Assembly: GCF_910592395.1 (NCBI RefSeq)
Contig: NC_088313.1
Coordinates: forward strand, 2,418,501-2,482,500
DNA length: 64,000 bases
DNA from: Lineus longissimus
Lineage: Eukaryota > Nemertea > Pilidiophora > Heteronemertea > Lineidae
Direction: 5' to 3'
Within the stretch, counting starts at the first letter, position 1; every line of letters starts with the position of its first letter. Shown here in pieces: positions 14,101 through 28,225 of the stretch. The notes under the pieces were generated by a model that was not told the DNA's origin, searched no databases, and saw only the letters and a list, made by a program, of their open reading frames with translations. Position numbers and translations under genes: made by a program.

Positions 14101-16035
14101 CACAGATCGAATGCATCTGAAGAAGCAAAAGATGAGGTATCTGTTTATTTGGACATTTATATCCCAGTTTGGGGCCGGGGTTGAAGAAAGACTCATTGGT
14201 TTCTTAATGAAAACACACAGCTCTACTTATTACAATTCAAGACAGGTTTATGAGTTTCCAACTGAAAAACTGCTCTACTTCTTGTCTGAGGACAGGTTTA
14301 TCGCACAATCCAAATGTGCTCAACAGTCTCACTTTACCTTACAAAATACTAGAGACACCAACCCATGGAAAACCATCACCATGAATTTCTGATTACATAG
14401 CATCTGAAATAAGCCCAACGGGACTCTTTGAAAAGTACAGTTGTTAACCTAATCAAAATGCCAAATTAGTGGTGTGAAATTGGTCCCCAGTCCATCATCT
14501 GTTCGACACTACCAATCAGGCAATCGGCAAATTTAACTTTTGAAGTTCTTTCAAAAGGACGGAAGCAATGTTTCATTTTGTCCATTGCCTTCAGAAATGG
14601 AAGTAAAAGTTGAGGATAATTTGTAAATATATGAAAGGATAGTACAAAAGCCTGCGTTAGAAACTTTCCACACCATATCTTTTAGTTTTGGTGTGCACTG
14701 CATTTGAAATTGTTCCTGCACTGCACACCTATCCCTTTGAAACTGTCGTGAGTCAAGTCAGTTTAGGGTAAAGCATGCTGAATTATCACGGTAATATGAC
14801 CTGTCCTGGCCACAAACCATAATGTTTTATACTAACCCCAGTGACCACAGGCGGCTGTGAATAATAAGGCTGCCCCGGTCTAATCCAATAATCGGGCACA
14901 AAGCGTTCATCTTCTTCTAACAGTATAAGATCCATTATAAAAACTATACGAAATCAAGAGAAAATGATGCGCAGTGAAAAAGCAGAAACTTTTGAAGCTA
15001 AACTATTTCTTCACAAAATCAATAGAGTTTTGTCCAAGTAGAAATATTCCTTTGAAATATTGCAAGCCTTGCCAGAATTTTGATGCACGATTCAAAACTT
15101 CTAACAGAAATGTGAATTTTGTAAAAAATACTCTTTCAGCACTGATTGCAAAACTCGAAATGATGACGAATCTGTGAAGCAATCTTTATCACGCAGCAAG
15201 ATTTCGATGTTATCCTTCACAGTGAATATGCAGCATATGAAATCAGCCGTTTGAAATGAGGGATGGGTGGAAACGAACAAAGCACGCCTATTATCTATAG
15301 CATCTGGGCGAGTTAATTTGGCTGCACACAAATTTATCTAGCAATCCAGGGGAACCGAGTCTCAAACCATATTTGCGCATTACTCATTTTTTATTGCGCA
15401 TCCATTTGTAAAATTCGAATATGGAATTGAAATACAGAGCTATAGATCATGTAGTAGATCTGTTCCCACCGACCAAACGCACATAAAGAAAGTATAAATA
15501 TCTAATTGGCCACTTTCTTGCATTTTCATCCAGGATGGAGTGCAAAACAGAGGGGTGGAGTATCTTTTTCTTATGGTCGCATTAAACTGTCATATATTAA
15601 TAGAGATAAACCATACACGCAAACTAGACCACTGAGTATTACAAAATAGCTCATTCAAGTCTACAAACCCTCGGACGATGCACCGAGGAAATGCAAACAA
15701 TATTTACAATGGTCTTGCCTTGCCAATAAATGAGGAGCATGAGCTCTGTCATTACAATATACCTCAAAACCCATCAGCAGCAATAAAAAGGCAATTTTGC
15801 ATAATGGCCTATTTGTTTGTCTACTTGTATGACAATAAATGATCAACTAAATGACCCACCATCAGCATGATGGGACAAATTATGTACAACAAGTTGATAA
15901 ACCCAGTTGATGCTCAGCCATTGGCCATATCAGTCACATTAGATATGATATTATGATCTTCCAACACCAGACAATGAATGTTCATTTTTTTCATCACCAA
16001 AAGTTTCTTGGCAATATACATGTATACCAATATAC

Positions 16036-16190
16036 TGATCCTGATGGCCTAGTGGTCAGGGTGTCCACCAATGATGAATGGAAGGTTGGCGGTTCAAACC
16101 TCATTGGTAGCTCTTTTCACAAGTAATAGAGCTCTAAATTCTAATTATCATCATTATCATCAAACTTTACACTATGTGCTAAAATTAAAT
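16036..16190 (+). mobile_element. tRNA-derived SINE (5' head and short body)
   Basis: The A box TGGCCTAGTGG lies at 16,045-16,055 and the B box GGTTCAAACC at 16,091-16,100, with the order and spacing of an internal Pol III promoter. The T-arm stem does not pair well, which argues against a functional tRNA. After about 45 bp of body the sequence ends in an ATCAT-rich tail near 16,147-16,165, as some SINEs do. No target duplication was resolved. Confidence 0.55.
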
Positions 16191-19100
16191 TACCCTTGCT
16201 TAGCCCATTACTATGACTGATCTGTTAATTCGGACGTTCGAATTGTGAGAAAATGGTGGCAAGAAACTAGGCACACTACATCAAACCCTATCAGAACCAT
16301 TTGCCATCCACGCCCTGCCTCTGCTCCTGACAGAAATTGATCAAACCACGGACAGGCGACTTATGAATTTCATTTTCGGAACATGTTCCCAGCAGGTCTG
16401 TCAATGTCACAGCGATCTTCTACCAGTGTGGGTGACGCTCTATGGGTTTCATTATCTGTTTCCATGCCTTGATGCGTTACGTATCGGATATCGATGACAG
16501 AGCCCTGTAACTATTGTGACGGTATCAACCCTGATCAGTGAAGTTTAACTTTTTACATCAAGTGCTGGAGGTAAATGAGGTTGGGATGGATTTTCGGTGT
16601 TCAACTAATACAAAATCGATGAGGTTTTTTACTGCCATATTGACTTGTGGTAAAGGCAACAAATGCATAGCAGTTGGATGGTTTAGATGAGTTCGGTTGC
16701 AATGCATGTTTTTTAAAGATGGTGGACGCTTATACCACTATGCCACCAGTATATACATGCAGTTCAATACTACTTTACCATCAATACTACATAAATAGTC
16801 AGCGTCCTTGCTCCCAGATAAATCGATTCTATCAAGATACCAAACGATGCTGCAAAAACTACACTGTTTTTTCCTAATTGATACCAGCAAGTCCCATCTG
16901 CACGTTCTGCGGAAGCATCGGGCTGATCATCTTCCGTTTAATATGGATTTTTTCTCCTTTTCGGTCGCGTGTTTATATATGGAGACATATTAGTAAGACG
17001 ATCGTAAATCTTGTCATATCTCACTATCACATCCTGCAGTGCGAGTTATATGAAGGATATTTTTACAGCGTTGCATGTTTCTGTTTCATAGCGACAGATA
17101 TTTTCAGTTCCTGCAAACTGAGACGCAACTGAATTACCTACAAGCGTTTGGTTTCTGAGGCAAATTAAAGTTCGATCCCATGTTGTGGACTACATGCAAG
17201 GAGGCACCGAAGTGTTCAGAGGAAGCTTCGACTGTTAGAGACCATGTGAATGAGAACACATTCTGCAAAGCACTGGGGCATGAAGACATTGCTGTAGCAG
17301 CCAACCATCACCACAAGGCTTCAAGATGTTGGGAAATTTGTTTATTCCAGCTACTTTGAAAGTTCATGTATTGTAGAGGTCAATGATTGCCAAAACATCA
17401 CAAGAATCTACCCGTTTCTTCTCTAAAGAATGTTCCTAGTTTTATTAGATTGGTACCCAATCTACTCCTAGATGGTAGGACAAAGTGAGTAAATCGGTCA
17501 TGCCTGCCATATTGGAGTAGTGTGTGCATGTACTTCATCTGTTTTCCTGATGAAACAGGAAGCATTCTCATTGGCCGCCAAAATACAGACATAACCGATC
17601 TACTCATTCAGTTACAGGGTACATCGTACCTATTTATAGTTTTATAAAGAGTCCAAACGGGTCTGGAGGTAATTAATTGTCACCGATGCGAGCTTAGTTT
17701 TGATATCTCCTTGGTGCTGGCGTGCTTAGCTAGTTATAATGGTAAAATGATAGCATACCCCATTACTTCTTGGGATAATGGATCCTAAGTGCCATCATTG
17801 TGGTATTTACATGCCTGTATTATTTCACAATGATGTGTATTTTTTACTCTGGGAATATTACAACTGATGGTGATCAGGTTATCAGAGAATGAATTTCTCG
17901 GGATAATGTCGTTAACCACTGAATAAAAATAAAGGAAAACAAAAATTACCCCATTTCCGTTTTGGCGATGTTGACATTTCCTCAGGTTTTCCGATTTTCA
18001 GGAAAGATTTAGTAACACTATTAATCTAAACAGCCTAATCATTTTATGCTCAATTTCATTTTAAGTCATTTCTTAAAATTCCTTTTCAAACCCTACTCAT
18101 TCTCCGTTTAACGCAAGTGAGCCTGATCCCGTTCTAGATGAATGTATCGGGCATCGTTCCTTGCGGACAAACATCCACCAATCATCAATCCCAATCAATT
18201 AACTTCAAAAATGTTATCGACAAAAACCATTCGGTAAATAGTACGCTCGATCTGCGATAAATCTCTAGGAGTATGAACTGGGGATTTTACAAAAGTAATC
18301 TACTATACATATCTTGAGCTGCCACATTTAAATTGTTCGTCCTGCGAGACTTGGATCAGTGTATGAATGACTTGGATCAGAATACAAAGTAGGTTGAACT
18401 ACGATCCCTGCCAAAAGCACGCTGGTTCCACGTACACTTTGTGGACGAGTGGATGTTTGACGTGGACTCGTTGTGGCCTTTGTCCAGCTCATTTGCATGT
18501 AGGTTTTAAGGGATGCAAACAGTGACAGATTACTCTCCCTTTTCTGTCTTTTTTTCTCTTTATATCTTTCAAATTAATGGAGCAAAAAGTCATCAATTCT
18601 GACAAGCTCAATACGAAATATCAAGCATTATCCGCACGTCATCTACCATTCAATAAACCCGGCATTTTCATGATTGATTATTTGAAGTGGCCGCCAATCG
18701 AGCGTTCGATTGTTCACTTGGCATATTGATCAGCCAAATGATTGATTTCGACGAAAAATGGGGTGTTGAAACAAGTTTTTTTCATGCTCAGGTGAACGGT
18801 GTCCTGTTATAAATGTCAATTGACAAAACCAGCAGTTCACGCCAAACATTTCGTTATTAATAAACATCAGTAACTTTTTTCTTTTCGGTTAGAGAAGAGC
18901 TGGCGTGTGTGTAATCAGACCTGATAGCAAAACCAGTGAGATGAGTGGTCTTTTGAAACAAATACATCAGAAGTGTTGGGATTTATACATTTACAAAAAC
19001 AGTCAGCACTGTCCATGTAAACGCCATGTCATTCAAGAGGACTAACAAACTGTTATTACATGTATTATGCTAGTTAATAAATTCACCGTTGAACTGTCAA

Positions 19101-19429
19101 TCATCTTCATGCCAAAGAGCAAGACCAGTTCAGGCTACCATAGCCACCCTGCAAACTTGAAATAATTTCCCGCTCATGATTTCTTCGAAAACAAGTTCAA
19201 AATCATCCCACTCTTCCACACAGCAATGTTAAGATGCCGCCCCCACATATCCATTTTTGTTGGGAATCGTTCCAAAGAAAAGGGTCGTAATGCATTGCTC
19301 ATTTTCAACACAATTTACCCGCAACCATTCAAGGTCTTTCATATGTTTTATGAGCAAACATGCCTAATGCCCCACCATGTCAATACCGGGTGCCACCAAA
19401 GACAAATAGGTTCAGATTCAAGGATGTGT

Positions 19430-19431
<2 letters not shown>

Positions 19432-19462
<31 letters not shown>
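19432..19462. repeat. (CAT)10 microsatellite
   Basis: Ten perfect CAT triplets (31 bp with the final C). It is a likely length-polymorphic marker inside the large intron. Confidence 0.95.
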
Positions 19463-19463
<1 letters not shown>

Positions 19464-21156
19464 ACTCAAGAAGATGGTGAAAACTGTAAACCTTACTTCA
19501 CAACAGCAACTTTAAAGCAAGCGACAAGAAGACGAGAAAAATGCTTTCTTTCCAAGCCAAAGGCCGAAGAGTCTATAAGATGGCCAAGGGGCTAAGACCT
19601 ATTGGATCTGGCTGTGAAGCAAAAGGGTTAAGCAGCAGGTGGCTTCAGCCGACAGCCAGTTAAGTCCATTGGAACGGATTTGACCATCCCCTACTTTCCG
19701 ACCATAGCCAGACCATGGTTACTGAGACATTGATGTGACATTGCCATGACTACAGCCCACTTAGACTCACCCAGACAAGAAGGAGGGTCAGTCGAGCATG
19801 CATAGCTTGTCACTGGTGCTTCGTCCCTTAGAGTTGGTCACGCAAATTTTGACATGAATCGCGAGAAAATTTATCGCCTTCCGCCTGTCGCTGACATTGT
19901 TGGAGATATATACATTTGTCAATCGAACGTGAGCAGTACAATCCCATTCAGTTCTTGACGAAGAGATAGGAAGCTAAATAAAGACTTGGTAGTGCTTTGG
20001 GGTTTATCTTTGTAATGATATGAAAAGTTATTACAAAATGTATCTCTTTATAGGGTAAAGTTGCTTCTCACTTATAATCTTCCCAATCAAGTGTATATAT
20101 CTATCGAACAAAATCTGGCTGACAGAACATTCCCTTTGTCCGAGTATTCAGTTTACTCCATCTAACTTATCAATAGCAGTGTTTGGGGTCGTTGCCCAGG
20201 GCCATGTGGACATACTTTACCCATATTCAAGATGATTTGAAGAGCCAAACTAAACACTGATGACAGTGCATTAAAGCCAGAGCACCAGACAACCTCTGTG
20301 GTTCGGTCGGGGTCAAATAGACATACCATTAGTTTCAGACCTGAGCGAATTACGTTTTATTGGATTCAGGACGACTGACAACATAGGTACCGATCACAAC
20401 CAATCAGCCGCAGAGCCGAATCTTAACAAGATTTCCACGATCTTGTTAGCTCATAACATGTCAATGCGAAATCCCACAAGACTGTTGAAGAGCTGCTGGC
20501 AACCGCCAAATTTTTACACGTGTTTCAATTTTGCAGATTTTGCAAATACTCTTGATTCGTGAGTGACAAGAAATCTGGCTGTTTGCAAGAGAGGACAATT
20601 CAAGAGGAATCATTTGAAAGAATTCCAATTTTCGAGCATTTTCTTTCCCACAGAACACTGTATCAAGAAGACAGCAATTTGGTTCTGTTAAGAAAAGTTA
20701 TTCCCTTCACAAACTCGGTAACTTTCTATCCAAAGTTTGCTTCTTTGCGTTTTGTGATGCACACATCTCGAACGAGAAGCAAAAATTCCCAATAATCACA
20801 GGTGGTAATTGTTACATTTTGGTTTGTTGACATGCTATTGGATAAACATCAATAACACCAATGTGTGAAGAAATCAGGAAAACCTTCCCAGTTGAAGAAA
20901 GGAGAAAGGAAACCTTCTTCCTCTCGCCGAAAGACCACAAAAAGTGCCCTAACAGTCATTCTTACACTGCTCAAAACTGTAGATATCTTTCAGCTAGTTC
21001 GCGGCAAAGTGTTGTTTTCAGGAAGTGTGTGACATCATTTGCCAACCCACCAATAATGTGGCGCCAGTGTGTGGGTTGAGAGACAGGCTCTTTCTTTTTG
21101 CTGAACTCGGTTAGAGTGGATAGGAATGACAGATCAAGTGATATAGGTAATCAAGC

Positions 21157-21440
21157 AAGTTACTGAAAATAACTTGAGGACCTCCTAGGCACCAGTGTTC
21201 CCGATTGCTGGTTGACTATAAATGACCGAGTTGACCACGTATTCACAAGAGCAACTCCATCAACCCACATGATTACGGTTAGTGTAATCAACCTAGCTGT
21301 TTAACCAAGTTACCGAAACTAACTTGAGGTCCTTCTTGGCACCAGTGGTCCTGGTTACTGGTAGCCCTTAATGACCGACTGGCTACTCTATCAACCCACA
21401 AGATTACTGTTAGTGTAATCAACCTAGCTGTTTATCACAT
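21157..21440. repeat. Diverged tandem duplication, period about 150 bp
   Basis: Two copies (21,157-21,306 and 21,307-21,440) both start with AAGTTAC-GAAA-TAACTTGAGG and both contain ATCAACCCACA-GATTAC and TTAGTGTAATCAACCTAGCTG. The second copy is shorter through small deletions. It is non-coding. Confidence 0.7.
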
Positions 21441-22779
21441 TACATACCATCAAGTAATGTGCCAATACTTCAGGGACATGAAGGAGTTGTCAGAGTCGGA
21501 ACCGTAGGAGGGAAGGAACAAACGACGACAACCACAACCTGTAGTTGCAAGGGTTGGAGCTTTTGGAAATGTCAAAGACTATTGATTCCAATGACCTTCA
21601 GCAATTGGAATATGTTTACGATCCCCGATCAAGGCCAAAAATGGTCATATATTGACAAAATAAGTGCCACGATTCAAAAGATTTATAGTTGAATGTGATC
21701 AAACTATGTCATTTCGGATCGGGGATTGTTAATGTTAACCAATTGATTTATAGGTTTGCATGAGCATCAAAAGATTTCCCCTCAAAACTACTGTATTGAG
21801 CAATGACACAGTTTTTCTGTGAATTCTACATCATTTTCATTCGCAAGATTGTTGGGGGGGGGTCTGTTCTCAAAAATATGTAAAATTTCACTCCAAAGTG
21901 AACCACAGCACCACACCTGCCAGGAGGACTTGCACCCACACTTCACTATATCCTCTATCTTTCCCTCAACTTCAAGAGCCGGTCTGTCGAAGATTGACGA
22001 CACTGAAAACTCATGTTTCATTCACTTATGGAAAGATTCTGCAACGACTGCACGCAAGGACATTTCACTTCAGCGACATTATGACCATTGTTGTGTAAAT
22101 TGACTTTATTCTGATACAACATGAAATGTATCGAAGGTTATTCCCAAATTGATTCCATAGATTAACCAGAAGGATTTGGTCATGTGTACATTTCGACCAA
22201 ATTGATCGACCTCATCTTCAGTAAGGTCATCAAGATTGATTCCGCTTGGCTGGGGAGATCAGGGTAGATATCGCAGTGCATGACATCAAAACGAAAGTCG
22301 GTGAAAAAAGACCACTAGAGGATCAAAAACAACAGATTTTGAATGTAGGGACGTACTGCTAAGCAAGGTTAAAACCAGTTCCACTGTCCAACATTTGTCA
22401 AGTGCCGGAAGTTCAAGAACAAGAATGGGTTACTGGCCAGTGGGGAAGATAAGTATGGATTGAGTGCGTGCAATTATATTTTCGTGTTCATCCTTGATGA
22501 CCTCTATTAACATAGTCAGCGTCAGTTGATTCATCAAACGACAGTCTGTTATTAAGTTTTTATGAGGTAGAAATTGCATTTGGTGTCATCTGTTGCATTT
22601 GATTGGGTGTAAAATGATTGTCAGTTACGGTTTACTCCTATTTTTCTAGTAGCCTTGTCATAGAATATTGCATGGATGTCAACAGACTCTCGGAGCAGGT
22701 CGTCAGTTTTTGGTACAGGGAAGAGCTCTCAGGGATTTTGACAGGTAGCAAGTGAACATTGCACTCCCCTGAAGTTCTG
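21441..22779 (-). other. Intron 3, no recognisable feature
   Basis: AT-rich intronic DNA with a 9-G run near 21,854-21,862. The overlapping open frames around 21,790-22,100 lie on both strands and look incidental. Confidence 0.5.
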
Positions 22780-23108
22780 AGTTGTTTCTCTTACGTACGT
22801 GTCTCACCCAGAACTCAGCTGTGCTTTTCACAGGATCATTGATCTCGGTTGAAAGGCCCAGGCTTGTGAATCACAGTTGCAATTGAAATGTGTTTTAGAC
22901 ACGACCGCAGAATGGGGGTGGGGGGTGGGGGGTGTTGAGTATAGCAAGGTATGTAACTCAACACCCCCCCTCCCCTTCTGCAGTCGTGTCTAAAACACAT
23001 TTCAGTTGCAACTGTGATTCACAAGCCTGGGCCTTTCAACTGAGATCAATGATCCTGTGAAAAGCACAGCTGAGTTCTGGGTGAGACACGTACGTAAGAG
23101 AAACAACT
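22780..23108. repeat. Large inverted repeat with G/C-rich apex
   Basis: Two arms of roughly 150 bp (about 22,780-22,930 and 22,960-23,108) are near-perfect reverse complements with only a few mismatches. The apex is G-rich on the left and C-rich on the right. A motif GTTGAG-ATAGCAAGGTATGTAAC occurs once in the apex and again just outside the right arm (about 23,128-23,150). The structure is either a foldback element or a local inverted duplication; no clear target duplication was found. Confidence 0.75.
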
Positions 23109-26063
23109 TAGAGGGGGAGGGGGGGGGTTGAGCATAGCAAGGTATGTAACTTTAGAGCATTTCAGTAATAAGAGTACATGTAATTCTAAAAGTGAATTTC
23201 TATTTCAGTGGTCACTTCACGTTGTACATAGAGCACAGATGAGTGGAATTTTGTTCAGCCAGATAAAGTGTTAACATTGCTAACTCAATATAGCAATACA
23301 ACGATCAAATATACTAATATCCACAATGACATATTAATCAATTGATGAACATGAAACAGTCACGGCTGCGGGACACGTCTCCTCCACGCTGATGGAAAAC
23401 AATAAATGCTCACTGAGGCAAGACTGGAGGGCAAGCGCAGCATAGCCACACCCTTGGTGATTACTCACTCCAGTTGCGTTAGCATGCAAAGCTGGGTACT
23501 TAACGAGTCTCTGCGGAAATGCCACAGCCAATTATTGACTGATGATAAAAAACAACACAAAGGATACAGCAACTAGTTGGCAGACATTCTTAAGAATGGT
23601 GTGGAACTGATTTTTGTAAGAATGAAGTGATAATCCTTAAAGATCTTTCCAGCTTAAGGAACTAACATGTCAAAGGTATTGTATTCTTGTCAACATGTGT
23701 TGGGGGTTTTTCAGACATGAACCAAATCAAATAAGTCCTTGAGTCCGAGGGTTAAGCGGGGCAAAAACCGATAACACCTGCGGGAACTCAATGCTTCCAA
23801 AGGGATGTCGATTTCAAGCATATCAATGACGTCTACGCTAGCGGGACTTCAATAGTACGCCACAAACTCCGCTAAACGAAATCTATAATTGATCAAGACA
23901 GGAGCTAGCACTTTTAGGGACATTTGAAATATATATCTCTAAATAGACTCACCTGTTATTGAAATTTACCCATTTGTTTGTTCAGCGCTTGCTCAAGGGA
24001 ATAGGTGTACATTACTTTACCAATACTTTCTTCTGCTACCTTTCAGCCACTACCATTTGACTGTAGAAAGGGTTTCTCATGTAAATGTACTAGGTTTAAG
24101 TACTAGGTATCAGACAACTTATTTTAACCAAAGACAATGTCAAGCCTGAAGTGAAGGCTGATGTCAGATGGCCTTGATCATCTCTGTGTCATGAGCAATA
24201 TACATCTGAGTATTGCAGCATTTGTTACAGTTGTATGCTACCACCAGCCAAAGATGGAAGCATAGGGCCAGGAACACGAACTGGTACCTTGACGTGACCA
24301 GGGTTTTCCACAAGATCATTTGTCAGAGTGGCCCGCCCTACCTTGGCAGCTTACCAACCTACCTTAGAAGCATCCACCCCACCTTGCTCTAGAATTTGTG
24401 AGGGGTTTCTATAGGGCCACCCGAATTGCTGGTCATCCTTCCCCGTGTTGGACACTGGCAAAACTTCTTGAATATCAAGGGTACCACCCTACCTTGAGAA
24501 ACCCCTATGGAGAACCCAGTGTGATAGCTTGCAACAAAAACATTCATAAGTGGAAGAGGAATAGATGATGGCAATACTCTCGATGCTGCAGATCAGCCTT
24601 GCAAATTCCTGATACTGCAGATCGGCCTTGCAAATTCCTGATACTGCTGATCGGCCTTGCAAATTCCTAAATCTGCGGGAAAACACCTAATACCACATTG
24701 CTGACAAGTGTTACCCAACCAACACAACCCGATCGCCATCATAACCTGCCATAGCACAGTATTATTAATGCCACTCACCACCCTACCGCACTAAATCCCA
24801 CTAAACTGAGGAAAAACGAGAATCCCTCGGAGAATGTGACAGCGCAAGGTTCACTGGGTCTCCACTATAACTCTGGCAGCTACGTGGCTGGCCATTAACT
24901 AAATGACTAGTTAGCATGCAAGCAATGTATCTGCCTCATTTAACTTACACACTGGACATGCCGTGAAGTAGCAGTTGCAGGGTAGGAACACATTGGTTGG
25001 AAATATTAGCCATTTGAATATCATACGACTTTGGCACATGGCGCATATTCACCAAAGACCCTAGCACTTTTTTTATCAATGAACGTCACCTATTAACTTA
25101 ATTTGCAAAAACTCTCCTCCTGGTATTGCAAATTTTCATTCAGCCTTCAGTTCGGTCGACTTCACTACTGCCGCCTGAGAATAGCTGCCTGAACCAGACG
25201 ACTCACATTTTTCACATTTTGGTTCTTAATCAAAATTGCATTTTCCAATTAATCAAATTTCAATCACAAGATTTCCAGATCTAACGAGTAACACAACTAA
25301 GAAGATTAGGTGTTCAGAGACAATGCTTACATTAATGATGGGAGCTAGGAATTTTTAAGATGCTTGTCTCCGACTGTTAGAGATTAAACTAGATTGAAAT
25401 AGAGTCTTTCATATTCATGTCCCAAGAGATTTGGAGATATTAGACTTTTTTTGGTGAAACAATCCATAAGATGGAATAAAATTTCTCATTTTAGTTGAAA
25501 GTGTAAATTGGCAGTAAAACGGCATATTTGGAATAAGGTTCTCGCTGCGTATTCCTTTTGTCCGAATCTCTTATTGATAAAAAACTTTATCAGCCCTATA
25601 GCAATGCTGGGCGATTTGTAATGTAAAGTCGGAGGAAACTGCCGACGCTGAAGAAATCCAAAGCATCTTTCACAAACATGTAAGTATATAGATCATCCCC
25701 AATATTTGTATGCCAATAACACTGCTACATTTGAAGGACGCAGCCAATTTGCTTCAATTCCTCCAATTTGAATCGCAGTCTCAGAGGTGAATGAAAAATG
25801 ATAACGCCTCACAGCAATGGCTGATTGATCCGCGTTGAGGAGGAATATAGATTGGCTGTGAATTGGTCAGGTCGTCTGTGGATCAAGATACACTGTATGG
25901 GTGTTCAATCGATCAATAGTCTGCGATCACATTTACAAGGACTATCGCTTTTGGTTCAGGTGCATTCTGAGACCTGGATTGTTGGGGCAGGAAAGATGGA
26001 ACGGACCAAAGGCATTATGCACATGTCAAGACTACGGTTGTTAGAAAGCATGTTAGCTCTTAA
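23109..26063 (-). other. Intron 3, mostly featureless
   Basis: AT-rich DNA apart from a 29-bp tandem triplet at 24,591-24,677 and a C/T-rich stretch around 24,300-24,790 where ACCCTACCTTG-like words recur. No exon or complete element is recognised. Confidence 0.5.
24591..24677. repeat. Three 29-bp tandem copies
   Basis: Copies at 24,591-24,619, 24,620-24,648 and 24,649-24,677 share GGCCTTGCAAATTCCT. The first two differ at two positions and the third has diverged in its last third. It is a short minisatellite. Confidence 0.85.
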
Positions 26064-26129
26064 AACATCATGTTGACATGTCGTTTCATGTACATCAATG
26101 CACATGTAACAACATGTCAGCATGATGTT
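26064..26129. ncRNA. Candidate miRNA-like hairpin
   Basis: A 28-nt arm (26,064-26,091), a 10-nt loop (26,092-26,101) and a second 28-nt arm (26,102-26,129) pair at 26 of 28 positions, counting one wobble. The two mismatches lie 19 and 23 bases in from the base of the stem. Length, loop size and near-complete pairing resemble an animal pre-miRNA, and a hairpin could form from either strand. It sits in intron 3. It could equally be a tiny foldback transposon relic; no conserved seed is recognised, and expression is unknown. Confidence 0.35.
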
Positions 26130-28225
26130 ACGAGAGAAAATGCTCTCTATCAATTTGGGTTTTTTCTTTAAGGAGTAGACCTATTCAAGCAGGGCTTTTA
26201 GTGTTTCAGTTATCTGGCTTTTACCCGGGCTCAGCACCAAGCCTTTTTCCCATTTTCTCTTCTCTTCTTGCCCTGCATTTTTTCACAAGTGGCTAACGCA
26301 TTACATTTCAAACCAGGGCACTGTACCCTGCCCTTTCTTAGGCTGTGCCCCTTTCTGCCATGCTTCTTTATATTTCGACCTGAAACACCAGGTTCACAAC
26401 TTCTTTAAGCGGCATGCGAGGGCGCAAGATGGGCACCAGAAAAGTGCTACCTGTCACAGTGTGCATAACTTCTCAGGTTTTTACAACTTTCCAGATCACA
26501 TTTTAGGCTGTGCCCCTAAAGATAAGTTGAAAACCAATCAGTAGGTTCTGTCCGCTTCTCTCAATATTCATCTTGGTGCTTCAGCAGTTACAGTTTTATA
26601 CACCTTAGCAGCGTCCAACAAGTGTACCAAATTCAGTTTCTTGAGAGGGGAAGGGAATCTGCAGAGATATTAATCAACTTAATTGTTATTGGCTTCTCAT
26701 ACTTTTGCTGTGCTTCCTCTGCAGAAGTGAAGTGCCGTTCAATACCACAGAATAACACAACCCACAATGTCATCGAAAACCATTCGAAGCTATTGATTGG
26801 CATTGATAAGACAGTGCTGCCATCCCTCCTTATCAAAGGGAACTATATCACTGCATCATGTGCTGCTGCGATGTCATTGTGTACAATGCCCAGCTCCCGT
26901 TCAAGCAAAGAAGATGGTGAGGCATCGTCATTCATAATTGAGTATCACTAGAGGGATGCTTTAGACCCGATCCCCAAACAACATCAAACTTCTAAAGTGA
27001 GAATGAAGTAGAACAGCGGCAGTGACATGCCAACCACTTTATCACATTTACCCGTGACGACATCATCGAACGGAATCCTCTGTAATGCTAAGCCCGAGAC
27101 AAATTCTCAGCCTGACAACCACAGTCAATTTATCAGAAGGGGCGTTCAAGCTCATTGTGATCCACCACCGCCAGATTACAAAGGGATTAATTGTGCCGCT
27201 CAATATGAGGTGACGATCAGCGAGCACAGCGAAGAGTGTAGAAGATTGGACGACAACCAATTGACGAAAGGAAGGCATTTTGAACTCTAGTACATGCAGT
27301 GCAGCAGGGTTATTGATGTTGCGTTTCTTATCAAGACTGAATATGCAAGTGTTGTACCCATGTCATGACAAATGCAGCTCAATATAGATGGGACCAGCTG
27401 CTAGGATCTGTGTCGTGTTCAGTAGAATTGTAGCCTAGGAGGTCTGAAGTAGCAGACCTGGATATCAGGGTGACATCCAGGTGCATCAGCACAGCCCAGG
27501 TTAGAAGGGTTAAAAGCCATGTCTCGCTCAGATCAACAGGTCATGTCAGCGAGACATCCAGGGCATTTGTAAGAGATGAAGCATTGCCGTAGCGGAGGCG
27601 TTCGGGAGTATCAGATTACCATGGCACAATCCATTTCTTTTAATCATACAGTATGGAACCGGGCGCAAATAATTTTCTTTCCGGCAAATGAGATTATCGG
27701 CTTTTCATAAACAGAGAGGAAGGTTTTCTATCCTTTTCATCCGATTTCCAGGGCATTTCAAGAAAAATAGATCATGGTACATTTGTAGGACAGGATGTGA
27801 TCATGGAAACAATCTGAAATACAAACCTGTTCGTTCGAAACATTTAATACTACCATTTTTTTTGGTGGTACAAGCTTAGTTGCATCAGTTTATCTTAGAG
27901 CAATTAGAAAAACAGGGAATGGTTCTTTTTCAAAATCGAGCATCTTTGTCTGAAAACTGTCACATTGGCATTAAAAATATCAATTGCTCTATCGAAAAAA
28001 ACTTGAGGCACTGATGAAGCTGCCATTCAGTATTTATTGCAAAGTTCTCTGTTCTGGCTACAATGAAATATGCAGTAGATCTGAAATGAAATTTGCTATT
28101 AACGATGTTTAGGAAATCGACACAACATTTCAACAAGGCGATAATACGTCAATACAGTTACAGCAGTCCAACCAGCAGCATCTGAGCGATCTCTCACCCC
28201 TATCTTATGACGAAGAATCTCCATG
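26130..28225 (-). other. Intron 3, no recognisable gene
   Basis: Pyrimidine-rich DNA around 26,190-26,400. The 15-bp word TTAGGCTGTGCCCCT occurs at 26,338-26,352 and again at 26,503-26,517. Open frames at 26,622-26,951 and 27,027-27,290 are not supported by motifs or splice sites. Confidence 0.5.

Larger units (their letters stand above)
10111..21150 (-). other. Intron 3 of the TIA1-like gene, middle part
   Basis: About 11 kb of AT-rich non-coding DNA. Landmarks are a tRNA-like remnant near 11,061-11,106, an imperfect hairpin with 13-bp arms at 14,690-14,729, a tRNA-derived SINE head at 16,036-16,115 and a (CAT)10 microsatellite at 19,432-19,462. Open frames of 60-101 codons (for example at 13,467 and 14,087) look like chance frames, without family motifs or splice context. 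Confidence 0.55.
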
